A stretch of 64,000 nt of DNA from Bartonella sp. HY038 (GTDB lineage: Bacteria; Pseudomonadota; Alphaproteobacteria; Rhizobiales; Rhizobiaceae): the NCBI RefSeq assembly GCF_014117425.1, contig NZ_CP059725.1:2981001-3045000 (forward strand), written 5' to 3'. Below the pieces are notes generated by a model. It was not told the DNA's origin. It did no database searches and saw only the letters and a program-made list of their open reading frames with translations. Made by a program: the position numbers and the translations under genes. Shown piece by piece: positions 27,401-36,141 of this stretch. Numbering within the stretch: position 1 is the first letter of the stretch; every line of letters starts with the position of its first letter.

Positions 27401-28220
27401 TGAAAGCCAAGAGATTAATGAGGCCAAAAAATTTATAGCCAATGCGCAAAAGGAAATAAAGCAAGTTGGCACAGTACAAACAGAGCGGCTTTTTGAGGCC
27501 ATGTGCTTGGAGCGTGTTTGGTCGGTTGAAGAATGGCAAAACTATCTTTTCAACCACCCTGTAATGCGGAAAATTATCTGCGGACTTATTTGGATTGGTA
27601 TGGATAATGATGGAAAACCACTATTAACATTTAGACCAATGGAGGATGGCAGCTTTACCGATAGTAGTGATGAAGCGGTTGATTTAAATAAAGTATCAAC
27701 TATTAAACTTGCCCATATTAACTTGCTAAATAATGAAGAAGGCAATGCTTGGCGTCACCATAAAAAAGATTATGCATTAACGCCGCCTTTTAGGCAATTG
27801 CGTGAAGATTTACCAACCATATCGAACAGTATAAAGCAGCAATTCGAAATTACCGATCGCATCGGCTTTATGGTTGAAAGCAATAGCTTGCGTAACGTGG
27901 CTAACAAGCTTGGCTATCAGCGCGGCGATGTTGTTGATGGCGGTTATTTCACGAATTATATTCGCCGCCATACATGCCTTAACCTTGTTGCTAGCATTAA
28001 TTTTACCGGCAATATTTTGCCTGAAAAAAATATATCAGCGGCTTTAACTAGCCTTTGCTTTTATAAAATGAGCAATAATAAATATTCTGCAAATATGGAA
28101 ATCACTTTGGAAGAAGTTCCACCCGTTTTACTTGCTGAAACTTATGCCGATTATCATGCTATGGCAGCCGCAGGAACTGGTTTTGACAAGGATTGGGAAG
28201 CCAAATCTGAACTTTATTAA
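24468..28220 (+). CDS. DUF4132 (MolR/YehI-like) giant protein, paralogue A
   Basis: 1250 aa, first of seven tandem paralogues. No signal peptide or membrane segment, so probably cytoplasmic. Conserved landmarks are DYIETGKNEAILL near residue 45, WQPLAFIRLGKVL, SPDWWRY, then an ALDGSIVTIP motif. A HEAT-like helical repeat region follows (about 628-705, IPALQAALKKEKNDAVRGALL) with LDWFPFSQLPQVTW after it. A second helical block precedes the DUF4132 domain proper (about 913-1117, from YGWTLDELADRTIPTAGL). It ends with the family tail PPVLLAETYADYHAMAAAGTG. It lacks the N-terminal MSL helix seen in B, D and F. The ribosome-binding site is AAGGGG. It is divergent from the MoxR operon, as expected for a partner of that machine. 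The molecular role is unknown. Confidence 0.85.
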   Translation: MNSLKLGSNLTVEDTPPKVSLDRYRITSGLNSMRMGDLTLAPALCDYIETGKNEAILLQARGKATTTYCNLHNGKILYALNYKWQPLAFIRLGKVLASLSPITSTNYKMRGTSISPDWWRYSVYYLQNLDHSSIAAASDELYALIQKPGKLLLELADIGGLGVEDIFDVFIHNYNGYRNEVILKDFYGIEDWFIENRQTIISLAKKLPSNNMIEFCVSLYKLNLVEPFTDFLIEETMSKSKTVRQKALLSLNHADKIILKERILQLFPTQPSANQILLVNAVIVLFNEQAKSILEIWKNDKNPPKLKKTIEEQLNFQNATAHSAQQDFSNSGGSYLALDGSIVTIPAYDKAKEQVHFAINPIDESYFLPVFDALANYNHHFDKSLARRNPNDKWHWTKNAKKLDKQQVNKELHAILSGSLDKALSSHNLFDTHQKRNFDTSGLKEFAQCKDLSLYQLMLLLNMEHYVDHLSNLSTFGENIFGPVILKKMREIGDWRVLNHICIKQQRRPILEHLLTAMECYDLPLIPFIKAEDLWTLVAENLDLLDQAFNIAPPIDNVSYRFDIAFYLLTLLPKVPMRYATALILMVTGNNLNGNRITRQERQQARTLLAASPQLDPAISGLLENEQKEIRIKAADWLKSRKAVSQIPALQAALKKEKNDAVRGALLSALQHLGDDISSHFVAEKLLSEAQKRLEKAKGKELDWFPFSQLPQVTWNNGNAVDPLIIRWLLILATKLKQPQGNPMITLWLDQFTKESAHTLGAFIVEAWIAYDTPMTTNEEATSFAIAHIDQRLQTNLQLVKAAPQSASFYTTDRDLLFEELRHEKLGKYKQSAIDSKGILALATRTDGAIIAAIGSSYIKKHGKRTAQAKAIIDMLAGNPAPAAIQAILAAATRTKQKTVQDHARQAINDIAEQYGWTLDELADRTIPTAGLDDNGEAELACGKGRIFKLKLNEQGNLIIFNDKGSQIKSLPTASNALESQEINEAKKFIANAQKEIKQVGTVQTERLFEAMCLERVWSVEEWQNYLFNHPVMRKIICGLIWIGMDNDGKPLLTFRPMEDGSFTDSSDEAVDLNKVSTIKLAHINLLNNEEGNAWRHHKKDYALTPPFRQLREDLPTISNSIKQQFEITDRIGFMVESNSLRNVANKLGYQRGDVVDGGYFTNYIRRHTCLNLVASINFTGNILPEKNISAALTSLCFYKMSNNKYSANMEITLEEVPPVLLAETYADYHAMAAAGTGFDKDWEAKSELY

Positions 28221-28310
28221 CGTTATAAAACCATCACATATTTTTAATTTAGCACGCGTAAAATTAACAATTAAACTCGTTTGTCATATTATCATCTGAA
28301 AGGGATTAAG

Positions 28311-31300
28311 ATGAGCCTATTTAGAAAACTATTAAATAAATTTTCTAATAAATTCAACAAAGCAACCCTTTATGACCAAACAAGTGAAACCATAATTGTA
28401 AAGCGTAAATCTTTTGAAAAGCTGCTTGGAAGTTTAGGGCTAGAAGATAAAGACCTGATCCAAGACCTATACACCTATGTTGAAACAGGACAAAACCAAG
28501 CCATATTGCTAAAAGCCGCCCAATCAACCGATAATTTCTATTGGTATGATACCGGACTAATGCTCTATCTTCCGCAAATTTTTGACTATAATTGGCAACC
28601 GCTTGGTTACCTAAGAATGGCCAAGATAATAAAAAATTTGATCCGTCACCCTCTTTACTCCAGCCACGTCTATGGTAGCAAGACATCACCCGATGAATGG
28701 CGCTATTTTGTAACTTGTGCCATACTTGCGAGCAAAGACCGCAATGCACCGCCATCTGGGGGTAGCCTACAAGGCTATAAAATAGATTGGCAGCAATTTG
28801 AGCAATTGGCCAATTTATTCAATGCTTCTATGGCTGAAATATTCGATCTTCTGGTCACGGACCATCCCGCTATGCGTTTTTCGCAACAAATACGCAATCC
28901 TGACGATTTAAAGCAATGGTTTATTGATAATAAGCAAGAAATCATTGCACTTTTAAAAACAATTAAAGGCGAAAACCTCACCAATTTTTGCAAGCTCATT
29001 CAAACCCTTAAACTTTGTGATGACTATTTAGACGAGCTTTTGCAAATCAGCATGAATAGTTCAAAAGCTGTAAGAAGCGCAGCTCTTACAGCGATTTCAG
29101 CTGCCGATAAAAACCTATTTAAAGAAAAAATAGTTGCAATTTACCCTGACCAATCACCAAGCAACCGAGCTTTGCTAGCTTTAACAACGGTTACTATTTT
29201 AGAACGTGCGGCACTACCAATATTGCTAAATTGGCAAAGCACCGAAACAGCGGCAAAACCAAAAGAAACCATTAAACAACAATTGTCATTTTTAGGCAGC
29301 AATGGCGTTGAAGCTGATGATGGACTAAATAGTGATGACCGCTTAACCTATACGGCTCTTGACGGCAGTGTCATTACCGTACCGCCATGCGTATTTGATG
29401 ATGAGCAAAAGCAAAGTGAACTTGGTGATATTGATGAAATATTTTATACTAATTTTGCCAATGCGATTGATAATTATAACCAACACCTAGCGCAATTAAA
29501 AGCAAAAAGAAAAGAAAATGGTGGTACTTGGCATAGTTATGACGGCAAACAATTAGATAAAAAAATGATGTTGACGCAGCTGCGCAATGTTATGAAAGGC
29601 GAAATTGGTAAGGCTAAAAATTTAAACAATGCTTTTTTTATTTTATGGAGAAAAGACGTTGATCTTTCGGGAATAAGTGAATTTGTTGCCAATCCGCAAT
29701 TGTCACTTTATCAGCTTTTGGCATTATTGGTATCCACTACCACTAACCCACTTTATTACTTGTGTAATAGTGATCAACAATCCATCTTTCGACAAGCAAT
29801 CATCAGTAAAATTAAACAATTAAACGATCTGCGTGCTTTTGAGCGCATTTGGGTGAATAAGTTAAAACAACAATCTTTTTTACGTCAATTATTAACAGGC
29901 ACCTATTATAGTAGCGACCAATTTGATTTTCTAAACGATTGCGCTGAGCAATCAAGCAAGGATGCTGTTTCGTACTTTATTTTTGATGGCTTTGATCTAT
30001 TTGATGAAATTTTTGGATTAAAACCATCGCAAAATAAAGATCACTATGATGTTTACAAGGCTTTTTTACTATTAGAAATGCTGCCTAAAATACCAAAGCG
30101 CTATGCAACGGCATTAATGATAGTAGCAACCGGTGGCGCCTTATTTAGTGGGAGCATCAATAAAAACACTAGAATTTTAGGCCGCAATTTATTAGAAAGC
30201 ATGCCACACATCAATCCTGCTATTGCCAAATTATTGCAAGACGGACAACAAAATACGCGAGTGGAAGCGGCGCAATGGTTAGTTATACGCAAGGCAAAAG
30301 ATGAGCTTCCAGCGTTAAAAACAGCTTTAAAAAAAGAAAAAAGCGATGTTGCCCGCGCCGCCATGATATCAGCACTTGGCCAATTGGGCGGTGATGTTAG
30401 CGAATATTTGGCACCCGACAGATTATTATCAGACGCACAAAAAGGTTTGGAAAAAAATAAGGTCAAAGGCATTGACTGGTTTCCTTTTGACCAATTGCCA
30501 AAAGCTGAATGGAAAGATGGCAGCGCGGTTGAGCCGATTATTTTACAATGGTGGATTGTGCTTGCTGCCAAACTAAAAGAGCCACAAGGCAATGCCATGC
30601 TAAGCCTTTGGCTTGATCAATTAACTCCAGAAAGTGCCGATAAATTTGGTATTTTTGTTGCAAAAACATGGGTCGCCCATGACACATTTGCGGTTGGCAG
30701 TGATGAAGCCAATGCCTATGCATCTGCGCGCATTGATCAAGAGCTGCAAAGCAACCAACAAGCTGTAAAAAAGCACCCGCAATATGCTGAATACTATACC
30801 ACAGACCGCGATTTGCTCTTTCAAGAGCTTCGCCGCCATGTATTGGGTAATTATAAACAAAGTGCAATTGACGCAAAGGGTATTTTAGCCTTGGCGGCAC
30901 GCGGTAATGGTGCAGAAATTGCTGCTATTGGCAGTCAATATATCAAAAAACATGGCAAACGTGTTTCGCAAGCCAAAGCAATTATTGACATGTTAGCGGC
31001 AAATCCTTCCACTGCAGCCATTCAAATTGTATTAGCGTCGGCTAACCGTACCAAACAAAGGACAGTTCAAGAGCATGCGAAAAAGGCGATTGATGAAATT
31101 GCTGCAAAATATGGTTGGAGTTTAGAGGAACTAGCAGAACGCACCATTCCAACCGCTGGACTTGATGAAAATGGTTGTGCTGAACTTGAATGTGGTAAGG
31201 GCCGTATTTATAAATTGCAACTCAATAGCCTTGGTAATTTAATAATTTTAAATGATAAGGACAAAGAAGTTAAAGCCCTGCCAACACCTAATCCTAATGA

Positions 31301-32123
31301 TGAAGAAGAAAAAGCTGAAATTTCCGCATCGAAAAAATTTGTCACCAATGCCAAAAAAGAATTAAAACAGGTTGTTACCTTGCAAACCGAACGGCTTTTT
31401 GAAGGCATGTGTTTAGGGCGGCTTTGGCCCAAGGCCGATTGGCAAGATTTTCTTTTTAACCACCCAATAATGCGGCAAATTATTTGCTCATTGGTATGGA
31501 TTGGCCTTGATAAAGACGGCAATAAAATCCAAACATTCAGGCCACTTGAAGATGGCAGCCTTACCGATAGCAATGATGAAGAAATATCACTTGATGCCAT
31601 TCACATAATCAAGCTTGCGCATATCACTTTACTTAGTGAAGACGAAACCAAGGCTTGGCGAACGCATCTTAATGATTATGAAGTGAAACCAGCTTTTATG
31701 CAGTTTCGTGAAAATCCTTTTGTCCTTACTGAGGACATGAAGAATTTAACCGAAATCAATGATCGTCGAGGTTGGATGATTGAAACCTTTAAACTACGGA
31801 CCTTAACCAGTAAATATGGTTATGAACGCGGACAAGCTGAAGATGGTGGTTGGTTTACCACCTATACGCGCCGCTTTGCTAATGCCAATATTGTCGCTAT
31901 CATTGAATTTACTGGCAATTATTTTCCTGAAACGAGCAGGCCTGCTGCCTTGCTTAATATTAGTTTTTCTAAATATTCAAGTAACGGCTATTATTGGGGC
32001 CAGGGTATGACATTGGGTAAAATTCCACCTGTATTATTAACCGAAATCTTGGCCGATTATTACGCCATTGCGGCGGCAGGTACTGGCTTTAATCAGGATT
32101 GGGAAAAACTAACCTCATTATAA
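28311..32123 (+). CDS. DUF4132 giant protein, paralogue B
   Basis: 1270 aa. The start is set at 28311 because AGGGA lies just upstream; a longer frame from 28281 has no such site. The N-terminus begins MSLFRKLLNKFSNKF, a basic amphipathic helix that paralogues A, C, E and G lack and D and F share in form (MSLLKSIK). It could be a membrane-surface or partner-docking helix. The rest follows the family plan: DLYTYVETGQNQAILL, WQPLGYLRMAKI, SPDEWRY, ALDGSVITVPP, a HEAT-like block (LPALKTALKKEKSDVARAAM), then the DUF4132 domain from about residue 934 (YGWSLEELAERTIPTAGL). The C-terminus is most like that of paralogue C, pointing to a B-C pair. It lies 90 bp after A. Confidence 0.85.
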   Translation: MSLFRKLLNKFSNKFNKATLYDQTSETIIVKRKSFEKLLGSLGLEDKDLIQDLYTYVETGQNQAILLKAAQSTDNFYWYDTGLMLYLPQIFDYNWQPLGYLRMAKIIKNLIRHPLYSSHVYGSKTSPDEWRYFVTCAILASKDRNAPPSGGSLQGYKIDWQQFEQLANLFNASMAEIFDLLVTDHPAMRFSQQIRNPDDLKQWFIDNKQEIIALLKTIKGENLTNFCKLIQTLKLCDDYLDELLQISMNSSKAVRSAALTAISAADKNLFKEKIVAIYPDQSPSNRALLALTTVTILERAALPILLNWQSTETAAKPKETIKQQLSFLGSNGVEADDGLNSDDRLTYTALDGSVITVPPCVFDDEQKQSELGDIDEIFYTNFANAIDNYNQHLAQLKAKRKENGGTWHSYDGKQLDKKMMLTQLRNVMKGEIGKAKNLNNAFFILWRKDVDLSGISEFVANPQLSLYQLLALLVSTTTNPLYYLCNSDQQSIFRQAIISKIKQLNDLRAFERIWVNKLKQQSFLRQLLTGTYYSSDQFDFLNDCAEQSSKDAVSYFIFDGFDLFDEIFGLKPSQNKDHYDVYKAFLLLEMLPKIPKRYATALMIVATGGALFSGSINKNTRILGRNLLESMPHINPAIAKLLQDGQQNTRVEAAQWLVIRKAKDELPALKTALKKEKSDVARAAMISALGQLGGDVSEYLAPDRLLSDAQKGLEKNKVKGIDWFPFDQLPKAEWKDGSAVEPIILQWWIVLAAKLKEPQGNAMLSLWLDQLTPESADKFGIFVAKTWVAHDTFAVGSDEANAYASARIDQELQSNQQAVKKHPQYAEYYTTDRDLLFQELRRHVLGNYKQSAIDAKGILALAARGNGAEIAAIGSQYIKKHGKRVSQAKAIIDMLAANPSTAAIQIVLASANRTKQRTVQEHAKKAIDEIAAKYGWSLEELAERTIPTAGLDENGCAELECGKGRIYKLQLNSLGNLIILNDKDKEVKALPTPNPNDEEEKAEISASKKFVTNAKKELKQVVTLQTERLFEGMCLGRLWPKADWQDFLFNHPIMRQIICSLVWIGLDKDGNKIQTFRPLEDGSLTDSNDEEISLDAIHIIKLAHITLLSEDETKAWRTHLNDYEVKPAFMQFRENPFVLTEDMKNLTEINDRRGWMIETFKLRTLTSKYGYERGQAEDGGWFTTYTRRFANANIVAIIEFTGNYFPETSRPAALLNISFSKYSSNGYYWGQGMTLGKIPPVLLTEILADYYAIAAAGTGFNQDWEKLTSL

Positions 32124-32269
32124 GACTGCATTATTACAATACAGCAAAATACAAAAATATCTATGACTTAATATAGTTTAAAAAAGTCATAAAATACGCA
32201 TGATTAAACTTAAAAATATTAAATATACAAACAAATTTGAATGCATATAACTAACGGGAAGAGATTATT

Positions 32270-35200
32270 ATGAGCGAAGAGACTAATAAAAATTTGCGGC
32301 AGGCGGGCAAACTAACCATTAATCGCAAACAAATATTTAATTTTTTAAAAAACCTTTATATTACCAATAATGAGCTTCTTGAGGCTTTAGCCGATTATAT
32401 TGAAAGCGGAGACAATGAGGCCATTTTACTTTCAGCTTCACAAGCGCCTAATGCGGGGCATTTATATATCTATGAGATAACAGATCCATTGGTGGGTGCA
32501 CTCAGCAATCTGTGGCAACCGCTTGCTTATATTCGTTTAGCTAAAGTTTGTTCGGCTTGGTCAGCCCCTCTAGATAACAAAGAATATCAAGTTTTTGGTA
32601 GTAAAGCATCACCCGATTGGTGGCGCTATAGTGTAACCTTTGCGAATATTTGCCATATGTTTAATGCTCGCTATGCAACAAAATTACGAGATAATGGTTT
32701 TGAGCTAACAAAAGAACGGCTACTTGAACTTGCCAAAGCTGGCGGCGCCACAAAAGCAGATATACTCGATGTGCTTTTGGCAACACCTAGGGGGTATGGC
32801 GAAGAGTCTGAAATTCCAAACTTTGTTGGCATCAGTCAATGGTTCAAGGATGAAAGGCTTGAAATAACGGCGCTAGCTCCTCAATTATCTGCTGAGCAAT
32901 TAGCGCGTCTATGTGCGGCCGTTCACCAATTAAACTTTAGCAATGAATATCTTGATGTTTTAGTTGATGCGTCACTTAATAAAGCCAAATCTGCACGCAG
33001 CAGCGCCGTTAATGCGCTTATCGGCGTTGATAAAAATGCCCTTAAAACACGATTACGCACCATTTATAGCAACCAAACGCCGGCCAGTCGTGCCTTGCTC
33101 GTTTCAACCGCTGTCACATTATTGGGCGATGAAGCGAGCGATTTATTAAATGAATGGGCAAAAGCGGAAGATAATGCAAAGACGAAAGAAGCTATTGAAC
33201 AACAACTTGCCTTTTTAAATATTGATACAACTGACCAGCAAAACTTAACCGATGATGCATCGCGTTATATTGCCCTTGATGGCACGATTGTAACAATTCC
33301 CCCTTGTGAATATGAAAGTGAAGAAAAACTATTTGAATTAGGCACGATTGATGAAATTTTTTATGACAATTTTTCCAAAGCAATTGATAATTATAATACT
33401 CATGTAGCTGCTATAAAAAGCGGGGAAAAAAAGACCCACAGTCATTTGCGCGCTAAAGAAGCCAAACCATTGGATAGGGAAAAAACTGTCAACCAATTGC
33501 GTCAATTGATGAGCGGCAATAAAACAAAAACTAATCTTGTAGCAGAAGTGCTCGCTCTTATTGATAGCAAAGATTTTGACACATCTGGAATTGCGCAATT
33601 CATTGGCAATCCTGCCTTATCACTCTATCAAATATCACTTTTAGCGCAGGCTGATGATATGATTGCACATCGCCATTTAATGTATTATTTCAATAGGCAA
33701 GGCTCAGTATATCAGGCTATGTTCAATAAAATTAATGCACTTGGCGATTGGCGTGCTTTTGATCACCTTTGGATGATAAAATTCAACCAATCACCATTTA
33801 TTTTTCACTTTTTAGAAAAAGATTATTATAAAATACCCTTCCGTGATTTTTTACAAAATTATGCCAGCAAAGCTGGAAAAGACGCTTTTTGGCCGCTTAT
33901 AATGGATAGCATTTCCTTGCTTGATGAAGCTTTTGGTCTTGCCCCCAAGCGAAGCCAAAAGCCTTTCGAAATGGATTTTGCATTTATGCTTTTAGCGATT
34001 TTACCCAAGATTCCAAAGCGTTTTGCAACGCCATTAATGGTTATGGCAACAGGTAATACAGTTAATAATAGCACGATGAACAAAGCCATTGTGCAGCAAG
34101 CCCGCAATTTTCTAAATGATTTGCCAAATCTTGACCCTGCCATCGCCAATTTATTATTAGACGGCCAGCAATCAACCCGCATTGGTGCCGCCAATTGGCT
34201 AAAAAACCGCAATGCGAAAACAGAAATTCCCGCTTTAAAAGCTGCATTAAAAAAAGAAAAAAATGATGTCGCTCGCGCAGCCCTACTTTCTGCCCTTGAT
34301 GCCTTGGGCGAAGATATTTCTAGCCATTTTGCGCCAGAAACGCTGTTAAAAGATGCGCAAAAAGGCTTAGAAAAAACTAACATAAAGAGCATTGACTGGT
34401 TTCCTTTTGACCAATTATCCAAAGCGAATTGGAAAAATGGTGCCGCCGTTGATCCTATGATTTTGCAATGGTGGGTAACATTAGCCGCAAAATTAAAGCA
34501 GCCGCAAGGCAATGCCATGATAAGCCTTTGGCTTGATCAACTCGCCCCAGAAAGTGCTAACCAATTTGGCCTTTTTGTTGCCAAAACATGGGTGGCACAT
34601 GACACCGTTGCGTTAGGTGATGATGAAGCCAATGCCCATGCCGCCGCCCATATTGCCCAACGTTTACAACAAAACCAACACTATGTAGCACGTCATCCGC
34701 AATTGGCTCAATATTATACAATAGATGAAAACCTATTATTCCAAGAACTGCGCCGTGAGGTTTTGGGTAATTATCTTCAAAGTGCGGTTGATGCCAAAGG
34801 TATTTTAGCTCTTGCTGCACGGGTAAATGGTGCAGATATTGCCGCCATTGGTAGCCAATTTATTAAAAAGCATGGCAAACGCGCATCACAAGCCAAAGCC
34901 ATTATTGATATGCTGGCTGCAAATCCAGAACCTGCGGCTTTACAGGTTGTGTTGGCTTCCGCCAACCGCACCAAACAACGCTCGGTGCAAGAACATGCAC
35001 GCCAAGCCATTGACCAAATTGCTGAAAAATTTGGTTGGACCTTGGATGAATTGGCAGATAGAACCATTCCATCTGCCGGTCTTGATGAAAATGGTGAAGC
35101 CGAACTAGAATGTGGCAGAGGCCGTATTTATACATTAAAATTAAATGACGATAGCAATCTTATCATTTTAAATGATAGTGGCAAAGAAGTGAAAGCCTTG

Positions 35201-36043
35201 CCTGCCGCTAATCCCCAAGATACGCAAGAAAGTGAAGAACTGGCCAGCGCCAAGAAAATTGTCGCCAATGCCAAAAAAGAGTTAAAGCAAGTGATTGCGT
35301 TACAAACAGAGCGGCTTTTTGAAGCCATGTGTTTAGAGCGTATTTGGCCTGTTGCTGATTGGCAGGATTATTTATTTAACCATCCGCTTATGCGCCGTAT
35401 TGTTAGCTCGTTAATTTGGATTGGTCTTGATAAGGATGGCAATCAAAAATTGCTATTTAGACCAATGGAAGATGGCAGTTTAACCGATAGCGATGATAAT
35501 ACTGTAACCCTTGAGGGTGTATTTGAGATTAAACTTGCCCATGTTCAACTCATTAGTGATGAGGAAGCAACGGCTTGGCGCAACCATATCAAGGACTATG
35601 AAATTAAGCCCGTATTTCAGCAATTGCGCCAAGATTTGCCGCAAATAACCGATGATCTTAAAGCAGAAAATGAAATTATTGATCGCAAAGGTTGGATGAT
35701 TGAAACGTTTAAATTGCGTGCAGCAGCCAAAAAATTTGGCTATGTTCGCGGTGAAACCGAAGATAGCGGCAGCTTTTTTAACTATAGCCGCCGCTATGCG
35801 GGAGCTGATCTTATTGCCTATATTAATTTTACCGGCAGTTATGTGCCAGAAGAAAATATTGCCGCAGCTTTAACTGAATTGCGTTTTGGCAGAGATAGGG
35901 GTGGCAACTACAATTATGGTGGGGAAATTCGTTTGCAAGATGTTCCACCTGTATTGTTAGCTGAAACCATAGCCGATTATCACGCAATTGCTGCAGCAGG
36001 AACCGGCTTTATTGAGAATTGGGAAGATCAAGCGGCTTTATAA
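32270..36043 (+). CDS. DUF4132 giant protein, paralogue C
   Basis: 1257 aa, with GGGAAGAG before the ATG. The N-terminus (MSEETNKNLRQAGK) is hydrophilic and lacks the MSL helix. Landmarks: DYIESGDNEAILL, WQPLAYIRLAKV, SPDWWRY, ALDGTIVTIPP, the HEAT-like IPALKAALKKEKNDVARAALL, IDWFPFDQLSKANW, and the DUF4132 domain from about residue 921 (FGWTLDELADRTIPSAGL). The second helical block (GILALAARVNGADIAAIGSQ) closely resembles the same block in B, supporting a shared duplication or conversion. The 146-bp gap before it is AT-rich, with a weak inverted repeat (ATGACTT / AAGTCAT, near 32163-32190). Confidence 0.85.
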   Translation: MSEETNKNLRQAGKLTINRKQIFNFLKNLYITNNELLEALADYIESGDNEAILLSASQAPNAGHLYIYEITDPLVGALSNLWQPLAYIRLAKVCSAWSAPLDNKEYQVFGSKASPDWWRYSVTFANICHMFNARYATKLRDNGFELTKERLLELAKAGGATKADILDVLLATPRGYGEESEIPNFVGISQWFKDERLEITALAPQLSAEQLARLCAAVHQLNFSNEYLDVLVDASLNKAKSARSSAVNALIGVDKNALKTRLRTIYSNQTPASRALLVSTAVTLLGDEASDLLNEWAKAEDNAKTKEAIEQQLAFLNIDTTDQQNLTDDASRYIALDGTIVTIPPCEYESEEKLFELGTIDEIFYDNFSKAIDNYNTHVAAIKSGEKKTHSHLRAKEAKPLDREKTVNQLRQLMSGNKTKTNLVAEVLALIDSKDFDTSGIAQFIGNPALSLYQISLLAQADDMIAHRHLMYYFNRQGSVYQAMFNKINALGDWRAFDHLWMIKFNQSPFIFHFLEKDYYKIPFRDFLQNYASKAGKDAFWPLIMDSISLLDEAFGLAPKRSQKPFEMDFAFMLLAILPKIPKRFATPLMVMATGNTVNNSTMNKAIVQQARNFLNDLPNLDPAIANLLLDGQQSTRIGAANWLKNRNAKTEIPALKAALKKEKNDVARAALLSALDALGEDISSHFAPETLLKDAQKGLEKTNIKSIDWFPFDQLSKANWKNGAAVDPMILQWWVTLAAKLKQPQGNAMISLWLDQLAPESANQFGLFVAKTWVAHDTVALGDDEANAHAAAHIAQRLQQNQHYVARHPQLAQYYTIDENLLFQELRREVLGNYLQSAVDAKGILALAARVNGADIAAIGSQFIKKHGKRASQAKAIIDMLAANPEPAALQVVLASANRTKQRSVQEHARQAIDQIAEKFGWTLDELADRTIPSAGLDENGEAELECGRGRIYTLKLNDDSNLIILNDSGKEVKALPAANPQDTQESEELASAKKIVANAKKELKQVIALQTERLFEAMCLERIWPVADWQDYLFNHPLMRRIVSSLIWIGLDKDGNQKLLFRPMEDGSLTDSDDNTVTLEGVFEIKLAHVQLISDEEATAWRNHIKDYEIKPVFQQLRQDLPQITDDLKAENEIIDRKGWMIETFKLRAAAKKFGYVRGETEDSGSFFNYSRRYAGADLIAYINFTGSYVPEENIAAALTELRFGRDRGGNYNYGGEIRLQDVPPVLLAETIADYHAIAAAGTGFIENWEDQAAL

Positions 36044-36066
36044 TTTTTTAGTCTCTACCAATAAAG

Positions 36067-36107
36067 ATTTAGAGCATTTTTCAGCGTAAGCGGTAAATGC
36101 TCTAAAT
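36067..36107. repeat. 13-bp perfect inverted repeat between paralogues C and D
   Basis: ATTTAGAGCATTT (36067-36079) and AAATGCTCTAAAT (36095-36107) form a perfect 13-bp stem with a 15-nt loop. There is no T-run, so it is not a classical terminator. The AGAGC core resembles the ends of rhizobial intergenic mosaic elements, so this may be a shortened member or an RNA-stability hairpin. Confidence 0.7.
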
Positions 36108-36141
36108 CCTAAAATATTTCCCCAAAAGCTAAGGAACAATT

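Noticed and set aside
33859..34518. Long minus-strand frames opposite the DUF4132 genes, repeated at the same relative place in every copy
   Set aside because: They recur because the plus-strand coding sequence is conserved. They have no ribosome-binding site and a low-quality, Cys/Phe-rich composition.
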